Positions 19,030 through 27,907 of a DNA stretch of 64,000 nucleotides are shown here, piece by piece. Within the stretch, counting starts at the first letter, position 1. Each line of letters opens with the position of its first letter. The translations under genes and the position numbers were made by a program. The notes under the pieces are model-generated. The model was not told the origin of the DNA. It worked only from the letters and a program-made list of their open reading frames with translations, and did no database searches. Origin of the DNA: Cernens ardua (GTDB taxonomy: Bacteria; Pseudomonadota; Gammaproteobacteria; Pseudomonadales; Halomonadaceae); assembly GCF_051251085.1 (NCBI RefSeq), contig NZ_JBPCZH010000001.1:806001-870000 (forward strand), given 5' to 3'.

Positions 19030-19887
19030 ATGCATTCAAATCCCGATGATGTCATTTTTACAGCACTGCAATACGTAGTCCCTCAGGCGCTACTTTCACG
19101 CCTCGCAGGAAAGCTTGCAGATACCAAAACACCCTGGCTGAAAAATCTGCTGATTCGGCGTTTCTGTGCGACCTATAACGTTGATCTGAGTGATGCTGTC
19201 ATAGAAGATGCGACCGGTTACGAGAGCTTCAATGCCTTTTTCACGCGTGCATTGAAACCGGGTGCCCGTCCTGTGGGTGAAGGTATTGTCTCCCCTGCTG
19301 ATGGCACGCTTTCCCAATCCGGCGCTATCCTTCATTCAACCATGGTACAGGCCAAGGGCCATAGTTATACGGTTGAGGATCTATTGGGAGGGCAGGATCA
19401 ATACAGCACGCCGTTCAAACAGGGTCAATTCGCGACCGTATATCTTTCCCCCAGGGATTACCACCGCGTCCATATGCCCTGCGATGGGACGCTTAAACGA
19501 ACCGTCTACATTCCCGGCCAGCTTTTCTCGGTCAATACCACAACAGCTGCGCGCGTTCCCAATCTCTTTGCTCGAAACGAACGGTTAGTCTGCCATTTCG
19601 AGACCGAATATGGCCCGATGGCCATGGTACTGGTGGGCGCAATGATTGTTGCTGGAATTGAAACGGTATGGAGTGGTCAGGTTCCTCCCCATGCCAATAA
19701 TGTTCAACGAAGTGATTTCGACGCATCCATTTCATTAAAGAAAGGCGAAGAAATGGGACGTTTCAAACTGGGATCGACGGTTATCCTCTGTTTTCCTGAA
19801 GGCGTTAATACATTGCCAGCGCATATAGCAGGCAGCACACTTCGGCAAGGGCAAGCACTGATGCAAAAAGGGCTTCCAGACGAATAA
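19030..19887 (+). CDS. psd: Phosphatidylserine decarboxylase proenzyme
   Basis: Psd makes phosphatidylethanolamine at the inner membrane. The 285-residue proenzyme carries the LGST self-cleavage motif: cleavage between Gly248 and Ser249 gives the beta chain and the pyruvoyl-bearing alpha chain. Other family marks are SFNAFFTRALKPGARP (about 60-75), SPADGTLSQSG (about 95) and SPRDYHRVHMP (about 140). AAGG lies 8 bases before the ATG. Conserved neighbours rhdA upstream and an MscS channel downstream echo other gammaproteobacteria, where psd is next to mscM. Confidence 0.96.
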   Translation: MHSNPDDVIFTALQYVVPQALLSRLAGKLADTKTPWLKNLLIRRFCATYNVDLSDAVIEDATGYESFNAFFTRALKPGARPVGEGIVSPADGTLSQSGAILHSTMVQAKGHSYTVEDLLGGQDQYSTPFKQGQFATVYLSPRDYHRVHMPCDGTLKRTVYIPGQLFSVNTTTAARVPNLFARNERLVCHFETEYGPMAMVLVGAMIVAGIETVWSGQVPPHANNVQRSDFDASISLKKGEEMGRFKLGSTVILCFPEGVNTLPAHIAGSTLRQGQALMQKGLPDE

Positions 19888-20040
19888 TCATCAATTGTCG
19901 CGAACAATCCAACCTCAATGAGCGAACGTATTACTGCGCCCTGATGAGTGATATACCAAAGACGTCATCGTATCCTCAACCTTTCCTTGCGCGCAGGGTG
20001 CGACATGCTTATAAGAGTTCACGGATATTTCTACATATAT

Positions 20041-21171
20041 TCATGGATGAGATGAAGACCCATCCGAAGAGAGTGACATGCCGAACGATTGAGAACTGAA
20101 CCCCTCCCCCGACTGCAATTGGGTACGCTCGGTCGGTAAGTACCCGGGATAATTCGATGCAATAAATCGAATGAGCCCTTCACGAACAAAACAGGAAACC
20201 GCCCACCAGGCTGGCATACCATCCGCAGAAACCAGAATACGAAGCTGCATGGCTCTCTCGTTGGTATCACTCACGTCCAGCTGTAAATCACGTCCATTAT
20301 AATGGGGAGCGACCTTGACCAGCTTTTTCAGCTCCTCCCGCAACGGTTCAAGTGGTAAATGATAATCCACCCACAGGTAGATCGTCCCCGTCAGGTGCTC
20401 ATCCGTACGCGTCCAGCTAGAGATGGGATTTTCAACAAAATAGGTCAAGGGCACAATCAAGCGGCGTTCATCCCATGTACGAATCACCACATACGTTGTA
20501 TTAATTTCTTCTACGTACCCCATAACGCCTTCGATCACCACGAGATCATCCAGGCTGATAGGTTGGGTAAGTGCAATCTGGATACCCGCAATTATATTGC
20601 TGAGGACAGGGCGGGCAGCAAAACCTACCACGATACCAGCAACCCCTGCAGAAGCCAGCAGACTGGTTCCCACCTGCCGCACAGCAGGAATCATCATCAG
20701 CATGCCGGATAAGCCAATAATCGTTACCACAACCATACTCATACGGCTGATCAGACTCACTTGCGTAAGAACACGCCGTGAATACTGAGAGGTATCTTTA
20801 TGGCGGGAGAAAGACGAAGAATAGGACTGCTCGAACCCTTTGATGACAGCAGCGATCAACCAGGCGGCCGACCCTATCATGGCGCAGAGTAACAAGCGCC
20901 TTAACAACGATAACCATCCCAAATCATCCAGTGAAGGAGCTGAGTTGATAATGACAGCAAAGACGATCAGGGGCACCAGCCACTTCAAGGGTCGGGCAAT
21001 ATTATCAAAGACAGGCTTCAGGGAAGCATGCCGCTTCTGTAATCGCCGAGCGACAGCAAACACCATCATTCTCAAAATGATGGAAAGCAAAATGGCAATG
21101 ATGGCGTAGGTAGCCAATCGCAAGGAAGGAATATTTCCCCACAGGGATACAAATGTTGAGAGAATAGGCAT
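20041..21171 (-). CDS. MscS family mechanosensitive channel
   Basis: This 376-residue small-conductance mechanosensitive channel has three to five N-terminal hydrophobic helices, then the pore helix with small-residue packing (LASAGVAGIVVGFAARPVLSNIIAG, about residues 165-190; quoted here as ASAGVAGIVVGFAARP and SNIIAG). The beta domain follows (ISLDDLVVIEGVMGYVEEI), and a cytoplasmic C-terminus extends to residue 376. It would open under osmotic downshock. It is convergent with psd, so it sits in the position of E. coli mscM next to psd but is much shorter than MscM. Confidence 0.92.
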   Translation of the reverse strand: MPILSTFVSLWGNIPSLRLATYAIIAILLSIILRMMVFAVARRLQKRHASLKPVFDNIARPLKWLVPLIVFAVIINSAPSLDDLGWLSLLRRLLLCAMIGSAAWLIAAVIKGFEQSYSSSFSRHKDTSQYSRRVLTQVSLISRMSMVVVTIIGLSGMLMMIPAVRQVGTSLLASAGVAGIVVGFAARPVLSNIIAGIQIALTQPISLDDLVVIEGVMGYVEEINTTYVVIRTWDERRLIVPLTYFVENPISSWTRTDEHLTGTIYLWVDYHLPLEPLREELKKLVKVAPHYNGRDLQLDVSDTNERAMQLRILVSADGMPAWWAVSCFVREGLIRFIASNYPGYLPTERTQLQSGEGFSSQSFGMSLSSDGSSSHP

Positions 21172-21495
21172 TGATGATCCAGTGGCTGTCTTCTATAAAT
21201 TGTTATCGAAAGAGTATAAGAGAGTAATGATCAACAATTTTTACTATAACCATTTTGCAACGCCTGACTCATCCACTAAATGGCAGCCTTTTGTAACCGA
21301 GGCCGGACATCAGCATCATGTAGATTAAACTTATCATGAACAGGCGTAATATGACTCTTTAAAGCGATCTTGCCGATAAATTGACATGACCCACATGTGA
21401 ATAACTGATTTAATATACAGCACTCAGATAAAAAAAGTGTCAGCCAGTACTGATACCAACATGCATTCTCAACCTCACTATTGTTCAAGGCCCTC
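21172..21495. other. Divergent promoter region
   Basis: These 324 AT-rich bases lie between the divergent channel gene and the membrane-protein gene and must hold both promoters. No near-consensus pair is obvious to me. Confidence 0.4.
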
Positions 21496-22302
21496 ATGCT
21501 GAAATCCAGATACTTCCCCATTTTTTTTGCTTTCATCATCGTATTGTGTGGAACAGGCTACATCCTCGGGCCAAACGGACGTAATGCAGTCTCAGGGGGG
21601 ATTCAGCAGGCAATTCACTATTTGCCGCTTTATTTGGTGGCTCTAGTTATTGGTTTGGCTGCCGCTCTTATCGTCAGCCTATTTACCCAGGACAAATCGA
21701 AAGATAGAGCCTTTGCCAATACGGCGCTCATCGTCTTCTTGCTGATGGCCGGATTTGGCGTCTTCAAAGGGGGCTGGATCCATGACAATGGCCCGCAGTG
21801 GTTAAGGGAGGCGCAAAGCAGAATCACGACTGGCTGGAGTTCTATTGCCGACAGAATTATGGGGAGCTCTTCTACCGAACATGAAAGGGAACACGTGCCC
21901 GCTCGTTCTGAACACCAGCCACCGCGGAGAGCATCCGAGCAATCCTCCACACACACGCGTGAAAACAACGAGGGGCAACATCAGGTACAGGCATGGACCA
22001 ATGCGATTTCACGTCAATTACCAAAACGATTGGATCAGTACACACAGCTTTCGAGCATCCAATACAATGCTCCCAGAAACACGATTGTGATGCGTTATGA
22101 TGTCGATGGATTCGATTCACTGGGCGTGGATGAAAACCAGTTTACGGATTCAATGCAATCAAACATGTTGAAGCTTTATTGCAGCGGTACTTTTTTCAAT
22201 ACTGTGCTGAACCATAACACGAGTATCTACGCGGCTTACCATTATCATTATGGCGGCGTGATCGGGCACGCAATCGAGCTTCATCCAGCCCAGTGTCGAT
22301 AA
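21496..22302 (+). CDS. Inner-membrane protein of unknown function
   Basis: The 268-residue protein starts at the ATG at 21496, with AAGG 5 bases upstream; an in-frame TTG at 21481 is less likely. It has three hydrophobic stretches, about residues 8-22, 42-62 and 75-90. A charged, Ser/Glu/His-rich linker (about 120-170) then leads to a soluble C-terminal domain of about 95 residues. That domain has a pattern I have seen in other proteobacterial envelope proteins: a long N-terminal helix (PKRLDQYTQLSSI), TIVMRYDVDGFD, a helix ending KLYCSG, then YAAYHYHYGG and a terminal cysteine (HPAQC). Two cysteines in that domain could pair if it is periplasmic. Function unknown. Confidence 0.6.
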   Translation: MLKSRYFPIFFAFIIVLCGTGYILGPNGRNAVSGGIQQAIHYLPLYLVALVIGLAAALIVSLFTQDKSKDRAFANTALIVFLLMAGFGVFKGGWIHDNGPQWLREAQSRITTGWSSIADRIMGSSSTEHEREHVPARSEHQPPRRASEQSSTHTRENNEGQHQVQAWTNAISRQLPKRLDQYTQLSSIQYNAPRNTIVMRYDVDGFDSLGVDENQFTDSMQSNMLKLYCSGTFFNTVLNHNTSIYAAYHYHYGGVIGHAIELHPAQCR

Positions 22303-22666
22303 CATCCAGGCACATGGCGATGACGGTGATTGCCATTCACCTTCATAAAAAAGCCGCGTTCTCCGCCAAGGGCATAAACGCGGCCACTTTATTCTCTATA
22401 ATAAGTTGGCTGTTCGGCCGCAAATGCAATAGCCATTACCCTCTTTATACCAATCCACAGATACAAAAAACCAGGTAATGACAGAATCGCTATCAAGGCA
22501 TCATCGTAGTAGAAGTGACTTGCGGGTCTGGTGTTTTAGAGGGATGTGGCCTTCACTGGCTACTTGGCAACACTTCCCCTTCCTCGATCCGCCATGCGCC
22601 GTTTCAGGTATATAATTCAGTCCTATAATTAGAGCCTGTCAGCTTTAGTGTAGGTATCTGAAAGCA
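22303..22666. other. Intergenic region between convergent genes with a hairpin
   Basis: The 364-base gap has an 8-bp inverted repeat GCCGCGTT (22353-22360) / AACGCGGC (22377-22384) with a 16-base loop and a weak T stretch, a possible terminator for the membrane-protein gene. Two TATAAT-like hexamers lie near 22610-22630 on the plus strand, but no gene follows them on that strand. Confidence 0.45.
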
Positions 22667-23686
22667 TCAAGCTCTCGGTGTCGGGAAGGCGATCACCTCT
22701 TCCAACCGCGTTTTCCCTGCAGCCAGCATGATCAGTCGATCTACTCCCAAAGCGACACCACTGCAAGGCGGTAATCCCTCGTGCAACGCTTCAATCAGGT
22801 AACTATCATGGGGAATTTCATCCTTACCCAAGGCCTGACGCGCTTGTTTATCTGCGTCGAACCGCACCAATTGTTCATCCGCATCAGAAAGTTCGTGATA
22901 GCCATTGGCCAGCTCAACACCTTGCCAGTAGAGTTCGAACCGTGAAGCCAGCTCAACACCATCCTCTGGATCGCGATGTTTTTTTGCCAACGCCGCTTGT
23001 GAGGCAGGATAATCTACCACCGCATCCATCAATACAACTGGGCCGTCGATCAATTCACCCAAACGCGGTTCAATGACATGGCTGAACAGCAAATCCAGGC
23101 AATCATCGCGGGTAAAGCCGGTCGTATCAATTTTACCATGCTGCGCCGTGAGTGCACTGAGGGTTGCTCCCTCTACCGTGAAAGGATCAATATCGAGCCA
23201 TTGTTGGAATAGCTCCCGATACCGGCGGACACGTAACTGAATGGGCCGCTTGAGCACACGCTCCATCAACTCAATGCACTCTTCCCGCAACATACTCAGG
23301 TCATAGCCAGGTTGGTACCACTCCAACATCGTGAATTCGATATTATGACGGCCACCCGATTCACCATCACGAAAGGCTCGAAACAACTGGTAGATAGGCC
23401 CACTACCGGCGGCAAGTAAACGTTTCATGTGGAATTCAGGTGATGTCTGGAGCCACAGTGTCTCACGCCCGGCAGGCGTCAGTGCCTTCACACTCAATGA
23501 ATCCAGCTGCGGATCGACACTGCCTCCATGGGCCGCAATCGGTGTCTCGACTTCCAACACAGCATGTTCGGCAAAAAAACGACGAATGATCGCCAGCTTT
23601 TCAGCTCTGAATCGTAATACGTCCAAAGAGGCTGTAGGCCTCCATGTTGCTGCCAGTGTAGATTGAGTCTGCGGTGCCTTTGTCAT
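22667..23686 (-). CDS. epmA: EF-P lysine ligase EpmA (GenX/PoxA/YjeA)
   Basis: EpmA attaches (R)-beta-lysine to the conserved lysine of EF-P. The 339-residue protein is a class II lysyl-tRNA synthetase core without the anticodon-binding domain. Motif 1 lies around FFAEHAVLEVETPI (residues 38-52), motif 2 is FRAFRDGESGGRHNIEF (about 105), and motif 3 is GVALGVDRLIML with the C-terminal arginine-containing FPTPRA. Length matches E. coli EpmA (325). It is downstream of efp on the same strand, separated by a terminator hairpin. Confidence 0.95.
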   Translation of the reverse strand: MTKAPQTQSTLAATWRPTASLDVLRFRAEKLAIIRRFFAEHAVLEVETPIAAHGGSVDPQLDSLSVKALTPAGRETLWLQTSPEFHMKRLLAAGSGPIYQLFRAFRDGESGGRHNIEFTMLEWYQPGYDLSMLREECIELMERVLKRPIQLRVRRYRELFQQWLDIDPFTVEGATLSALTAQHGKIDTTGFTRDDCLDLLFSHVIEPRLGELIDGPVVLMDAVVDYPASQAALAKKHRDPEDGVELASRFELYWQGVELANGYHELSDADEQLVRFDADKQARQALGKDEIPHDSYLIEALHEGLPPCSGVALGVDRLIMLAAGKTRLEEVIAFPTPRA

Positions 23687-23745
23687 ATATCGTCGTACCT
23701 GCTCTTGCTTCTTGTATGGCCATTTATGGGTGGCGCTAACAGCAA

Positions 23746-23769
23746 AACGCCGACGGAAACGTCGGCGTT
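23746..23769 (-). terminator. Hairpin terminator between efp and epmA
   Basis: A perfect 10-bp inverted repeat (AACGCCGACG / CGTCGGCGTT) with a 4-base loop lies 50 bases past the efp stop and is followed on the minus strand by a short T run (TTTTGC). It should cap efp and reduce epmA read-through. Confidence 0.85.
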
Positions 23770-23819
23770 CGGCATCATGCTCCTCAGGAACTCATCGCTT
23801 CGAAGAGTGGTCCTGACAG

Positions 23820-24386
23820 TTAGGCACGGCTTACGTATTCACCCGTACGTGTATCAATCTTGAGGACTTCTCCCTGATTGATAAAGAGGGGCACACGCAC
23901 AACGGCACCGGTGGAGAGCGTAGCGGGCTTGGAACCACCCTGCGCGGTATCGCCTTTCAACCCCGGGTCCGTTTCAGTCACTTCCAATTCAATGAAATTG
24001 GGCGGTGTGACAGAGATAGGGTTGTCATTCCACAAGGTAACGATATAAGAGACCTGCTCTTTCAGCCACTTCTCGGTATCGCCTACTGCTTTCTTGTCTG
24101 CAGCGAACTGCTCAAAGGAACCGTCGGTTTTCATGAAGTGCCACATTTCACCGTCAGTATAAAGATATTCCATATCCAGCTCGACAACATCCGCTGCTTC
24201 CAGTGATTCACCGGATTTGAACGTACGTTCCCAAACACGGCCTGTCATCAGGTTACGCAGTTTTACTCGGTTGAAAGCCTGACCTTTACCGGGCTTTACA
24301 AACTCGTTGTCAACGATGGAGCATGGGTCTCCATCCAGCATTACCTTGAGTCCGCCCTTGAATTCATTGGTAGAAAAAGTTGCCAT
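23820..24386 (-). CDS. efp: Elongation factor P
   Basis: EF-P (188 residues) rescues ribosomes stalled at polyproline. Three beta-barrel domains are present. The modified residue is Lys34 in the loop KPGKGQAF, as in E. coli, so beta-lysylation by EpmA/EpmB is expected rather than the arginine rhamnosylation used with EarP. The C-terminal signature TGAVVRVPLFINQGEVLKID is intact. It is divergent from epmB and followed by epmA. Confidence 0.97.
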   Translation of the reverse strand: MATFSTNEFKGGLKVMLDGDPCSIVDNEFVKPGKGQAFNRVKLRNLMTGRVWERTFKSGESLEAADVVELDMEYLYTDGEMWHFMKTDGSFEQFAADKKAVGDTEKWLKEQVSYIVTLWNDNPISVTPPNFIELEVTETDPGLKGDTAQGGSKPATLSTGAVVRVPLFINQGEVLKIDTRTGEYVSRA

Positions 24387-24679
24387 GCATGCCTCTCAAA
24401 AAATGACCCTTGTGGCCATGATACTCAATGATGTGATAACTGCGATATACGCAGAGCCTCCACACAGCGGCAACATTGACGTTGATCCGGAAAAGTCACT
24501 CGCGCACTTGCAGAAAGAGAGCCCGGAATGAAGAGGAGTACGTCGATGTTACTCACTGTCGATATTACTCACTTGGGGGAGGTTATCGATTACACTAAGC
24601 GTATAATCTCATATTTTGCCCGTTGATGCTTGTATATCCCGCCCTTGGACACTGGGACATACACGACAGGAGGAACCCA

Positions 24680-25828
24680 ATGATACCCCGAAGTTCACAA
24701 CAATTGCAGGCCATTGCGGCAGATAAATCCGCAAAGGGTGAAAAAAGTGGACTGACGGAAGAAACCACGACGCGCCACTTTCAGCAACCGGCACATGAAA
24801 CAGGTACAGATGACATCGGCTTAGCCTCTGCCGAATTGATCAAGACGCCATCATCGAATTGGCAGACCCAATTGGCAAAAGCCATTAAAACACCCGAGGC
24901 ACTGTGTGAATTTCTGCAATTGGATCCCGCCTGGCTACCCGGTGCCGACAGTGGTCACGCGCTTTTCAATATTCGTGTTCCCCACGCATACCTTGAACGT
25001 ATAAAACCTGGAAATCCAAACGATCCATTATTGCGGCAAGTACTTCCCTTGAATGAAGAAAGCCAGGTGTTGGAAGGATTTGTATCTGATCCTCTGGATG
25101 AAGCCGAACACCGGCCCTGCCCCGGGTTGATTCACAAGTATAAAAGCCGTGTCCTGTTGATAGGTAGCGGCGCGTGTGCCATCAATTGCCGTTACTGTTT
25201 CCGCCGTCACTTCCCCTACTCGGATAACACGCTGTCACAGCAATCACTGGATACGATCGTGAGCTATCTGAAGGCACATCCTGAAATCAATGAAGTCATT
25301 CTCTCTGGTGGAGACCCTCTGGCCTCCAGTGACAAGCGCTTGGCCAAAATGGTGGCGGCACTTGAGTCCGTCCCCCATTTAATCAGGCTGCGTATTCATA
25401 CCCGCCTTCCGGTGGTAATACCCGATCGCGTGGATGAAGCATTGCTCGACTGGTTGCGGAACACACGTCTTCAAACCGTCCTCGTATTGCACATCAATCA
25501 TCCACAGGAAATTGATCGCGCGGTCGAAAATGCATGTAAAAGGCTAACCACAGCAGGAGTCACACTACTTAATCAAAGTGTTTTGCTACGGGGAGTGAAT
25601 GATCAGGTCGAGACACTTAAGATGTTATCGGAGACACTATTTGCCATTCGTGTACTGCCCTATTATTTACATGTACTGGACCCAGTGGCAGGCGCTGCCC
25701 ATTTCGATGTGCCGGATGAAGAGGCAAAATCGCTGGTAGCTGCTTTACGAAAGGAAATATCCGGATTCCTGGTGCCTCGATTGGTCAGGGAAATCCCCGG
25801 AGAAGCATCGAAAACGCCCTTACTATAG
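24680..25828 (+). CDS. epmB: EF-P-(R)-beta-lysine forming lysine 2,3-aminomutase EpmB
   Basis: EpmB is a radical-SAM enzyme that makes (R)-beta-lysine from alpha-lysine for EF-P. The 382-residue protein shows the cluster-binding motif GACAINCRYCFRRHF (CxxxCxxC, about residue 165), then SGGDPLAS, a PLP-lysine region and the HTRLPVVIPDRV segment of the aminomutase barrel. The ATG at 24680 is chosen for AGGAGG 6 bases upstream; an in-frame ATG at 24623 would add 19 unsupported residues. A perfect TATAAT at 24602-24607 could be its -10, although no good -35 accompanies it. Divergent from efp. Confidence 0.95.
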   Translation: MIPRSSQQLQAIAADKSAKGEKSGLTEETTTRHFQQPAHETGTDDIGLASAELIKTPSSNWQTQLAKAIKTPEALCEFLQLDPAWLPGADSGHALFNIRVPHAYLERIKPGNPNDPLLRQVLPLNEESQVLEGFVSDPLDEAEHRPCPGLIHKYKSRVLLIGSGACAINCRYCFRRHFPYSDNTLSQQSLDTIVSYLKAHPEINEVILSGGDPLASSDKRLAKMVAALESVPHLIRLRIHTRLPVVIPDRVDEALLDWLRNTRLQTVLVLHINHPQEIDRAVENACKRLTTAGVTLLNQSVLLRGVNDQVETLKMLSETLFAIRVLPYYLHVLDPVAGAAHFDVPDEEAKSLVAALRKEISGFLVPRLVREIPGEASKTPLL

Positions 25829-25882
25829 AAAACAGCAGCTATCATCGGTCAATTTGCGACTTCCACTCTACTCGAAACGTAT

Positions 25883-27904
25883 TCATGATACCTCCGGCTC
25901 GGCCGTGGTGAAGGTTCGTCGCATACCGTAAAGCCCTAACAAGGCTTCATCACGTACGCTTTGTTTTTTGACCTCGTTCAATTGCGATAAAAGCATATCC
26001 AGTTTGCTGATCAGTAAATCAGGTACAGGCAGTTCTTTACCAGCACGCGATTGCTGTCGATAGTGGCTTGAAATTCCGTGGAGGATCTCATCCACTTGAT
26101 GGCGAGTTTCCGGAAGGAGATCCCCCCTGATTTGGCGAACTTGAAGAATATTCAAACCTAACCGAATCTCCTTCAGCATATCGACGGAAGCTAGCTCATG
26201 AGACGTTTTACCGGCCTGAGCCAGGCGAGGCGCCAGCAAATTCAATAAATCGAACATACGAGCAGTAAACTGCAGGCGATCCTGAAGACCATGCCCAGCT
26301 GCTGCTTCGGCCAATAGCCCCCATGTTTGCTTAACCAGTCGACGTGCAGTGACATCAGCGCCCAAGGTACGCACTATACGCGTAATCACCATGACGAAAA
26401 TGATACCGATCAACATCGCCAGGGAACTGTTTACAAAGGTTTCGAAATCAGCACTGTAGGAATCACGCAACGTCAACTGTACCAACAGGTTAACAATCAA
26501 CGTTAGGGAATAGAGAAACGTGGCAGGTTTGGCCATCAGCAGGCCGAGTGGAAGCAATACGACACCAAGCACAAACGCGAGCGCGGCAAAGCTGCTGACC
26601 ATTGGCAAGACACCAAACACGATAATGCCTGCCATCAGGCAAGCAAGAGCACTTCCGGAAAGGAACATCCGCATACCTACCGTAGGATCGTCCATGCCGA
26701 CGAAGAAGGCGGCTACTACTGCTGCAATCATGGCGCCATTGGCACCGGTCGTCCAACCGAACTCGATCCATACGATGCAGTATGCCATCAGCGAAAGGCC
26801 TGCGGCCAAGGACGAGAACACGATCATACTGAAATCAAAATGATAATTGTGAGGTATCCGCGGAACCAACAGGCGCAACTTGATACGGCGCCGCGGGGCT
26901 TTCGAGCTACGCCCCAACGTATCGCGTACTTCGCAGCAATCCCACCATAGTTTCAGCAATTGAACCAAACGGAGACTCAGTGCATTGTTGATCAAGTCAG
27001 AAAGCGCTACGGCCCCTTCAATGGTACGCGCTTCAACTTTATGGACCAGAAGATTCAATGAATCTTCATCCAGAGGTTCATCCGTCATGATCCAGTCATC
27101 AATTTCATCCAATAGCGTTTTCCACTCATCAGGAACACCTTTAGCCCCTTCGGACAAGGCCATAAGTGCATCATGAATGGATGACAGGATATTCAGAAGG
27201 ACCTTGAGTCGATCCCCCATACGCTCCAACAAGCTGATTTCGGTTGCAAGTCGCCGATCATCATGCTGAAGGCCATGAATCATCGAATCCAGCTGGGAAA
27301 GATCAGCAGCCATACGGTTACGCGAAGCCGAAATTTCGTTATCTCCCATCAGCACATGATGAATCCACTGCTGCCCCCCGGAAAGCCACGTGTCAGCCCG
27401 TTCAGTCAGCGTAGTACGTACACGTTTGGGGAAAACAACGGCTGCAACAACGGCAGAGAGTATAGCTCCCAACATGATCTCCTCTGCACGGGAGACCACT
27501 GTCTGGAAGATATTGCTGGCATCATCCACGGATGGAAAGCTGATAAAGGAGGCCGTATAGCCGGCCAACATGAACACATACCCCATGGGGGAACGGTTGA
27601 GTTGGGAGACAAACAGGCAGGCTGTCAACCAAAGGGAGAGAAAAAAACAGAGCACCAACGGTGTCTGGACAAAGTTGGGAACCAATATCAGAACTGCTAC
27701 ACAGCCTAAAAGTGTACCAAGAGAACGATGCAACCCTTTGGCATTAATCGCGCCAACAAGCCCTGGGTTGAAAACAATGTACACCGTCATGATCGCCCAA
27801 TAAGGGCGATCCAGTGCATTGACCTGGGAGATATAGAGCGCCGCCATCGCCGCAATATACAGTTTTATGGAAACCAGCCACGCCTGTCGATCGAAAATCA
27901 GCAA
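25883..27904 (-). CDS. FUSC/AaeB-like aromatic acid efflux transporter
   Basis: This 673-residue inner-membrane pump component is built from two repeats of a membrane half (about residues 10-150 and 350-500), each followed by a cytoplasmic helical region, the layout of AaeB/YccS/FUSC proteins. The N-terminus ISQVNALDRPYWAIMTVYIVFNPGLVGAI is typical of AaeB (shown here only as its key DRPYWAIMTVYIV). Known relatives export hydroxylated aromatic acids with an AaeA-type fusion protein. The start is a TTG at 27904, three bases past the outer-membrane factor stop, with GAGGG 7 bases before it. Last gene of a four-gene efflux operon. Confidence 0.9.
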   Translation of the reverse strand: MLIFDRQAWLVSIKLYIAAMAALYISQVNALDRPYWAIMTVYIVFNPGLVGAINAKGLHRSLGTLLGCVAVLILVPNFVQTPLVLCFFLSLWLTACLFVSQLNRSPMGYVFMLAGYTASFISFPSVDDASNIFQTVVSRAEEIMLGAILSAVVAAVVFPKRVRTTLTERADTWLSGGQQWIHHVLMGDNEISASRNRMAADLSQLDSMIHGLQHDDRRLATEISLLERMGDRLKVLLNILSSIHDALMALSEGAKGVPDEWKTLLDEIDDWIMTDEPLDEDSLNLLVHKVEARTIEGAVALSDLINNALSLRLVQLLKLWWDCCEVRDTLGRSSKAPRRRIKLRLLVPRIPHNYHFDFSMIVFSSLAAGLSLMAYCIVWIEFGWTTGANGAMIAAVVAAFFVGMDDPTVGMRMFLSGSALACLMAGIIVFGVLPMVSSFAALAFVLGVVLLPLGLLMAKPATFLYSLTLIVNLLVQLTLRDSYSADFETFVNSSLAMLIGIIFVMVITRIVRTLGADVTARRLVKQTWGLLAEAAAGHGLQDRLQFTARMFDLLNLLAPRLAQAGKTSHELASVDMLKEIRLGLNILQVRQIRGDLLPETRHQVDEILHGISSHYRQQSRAGKELPVPDLLISKLDMLLSQLNEVKKQSVRDEALLGLYGMRRTFTTAEPEVS

Positions 27905-27907
27905 GAA

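Noticed and set aside
22607..22630. Two TATAAT hexamers as promoter of a small RNA
   Set aside because: No -35 at the right distance, no conserved hairpin or T run downstream before epmA; kept only as an observation in the gap entry.
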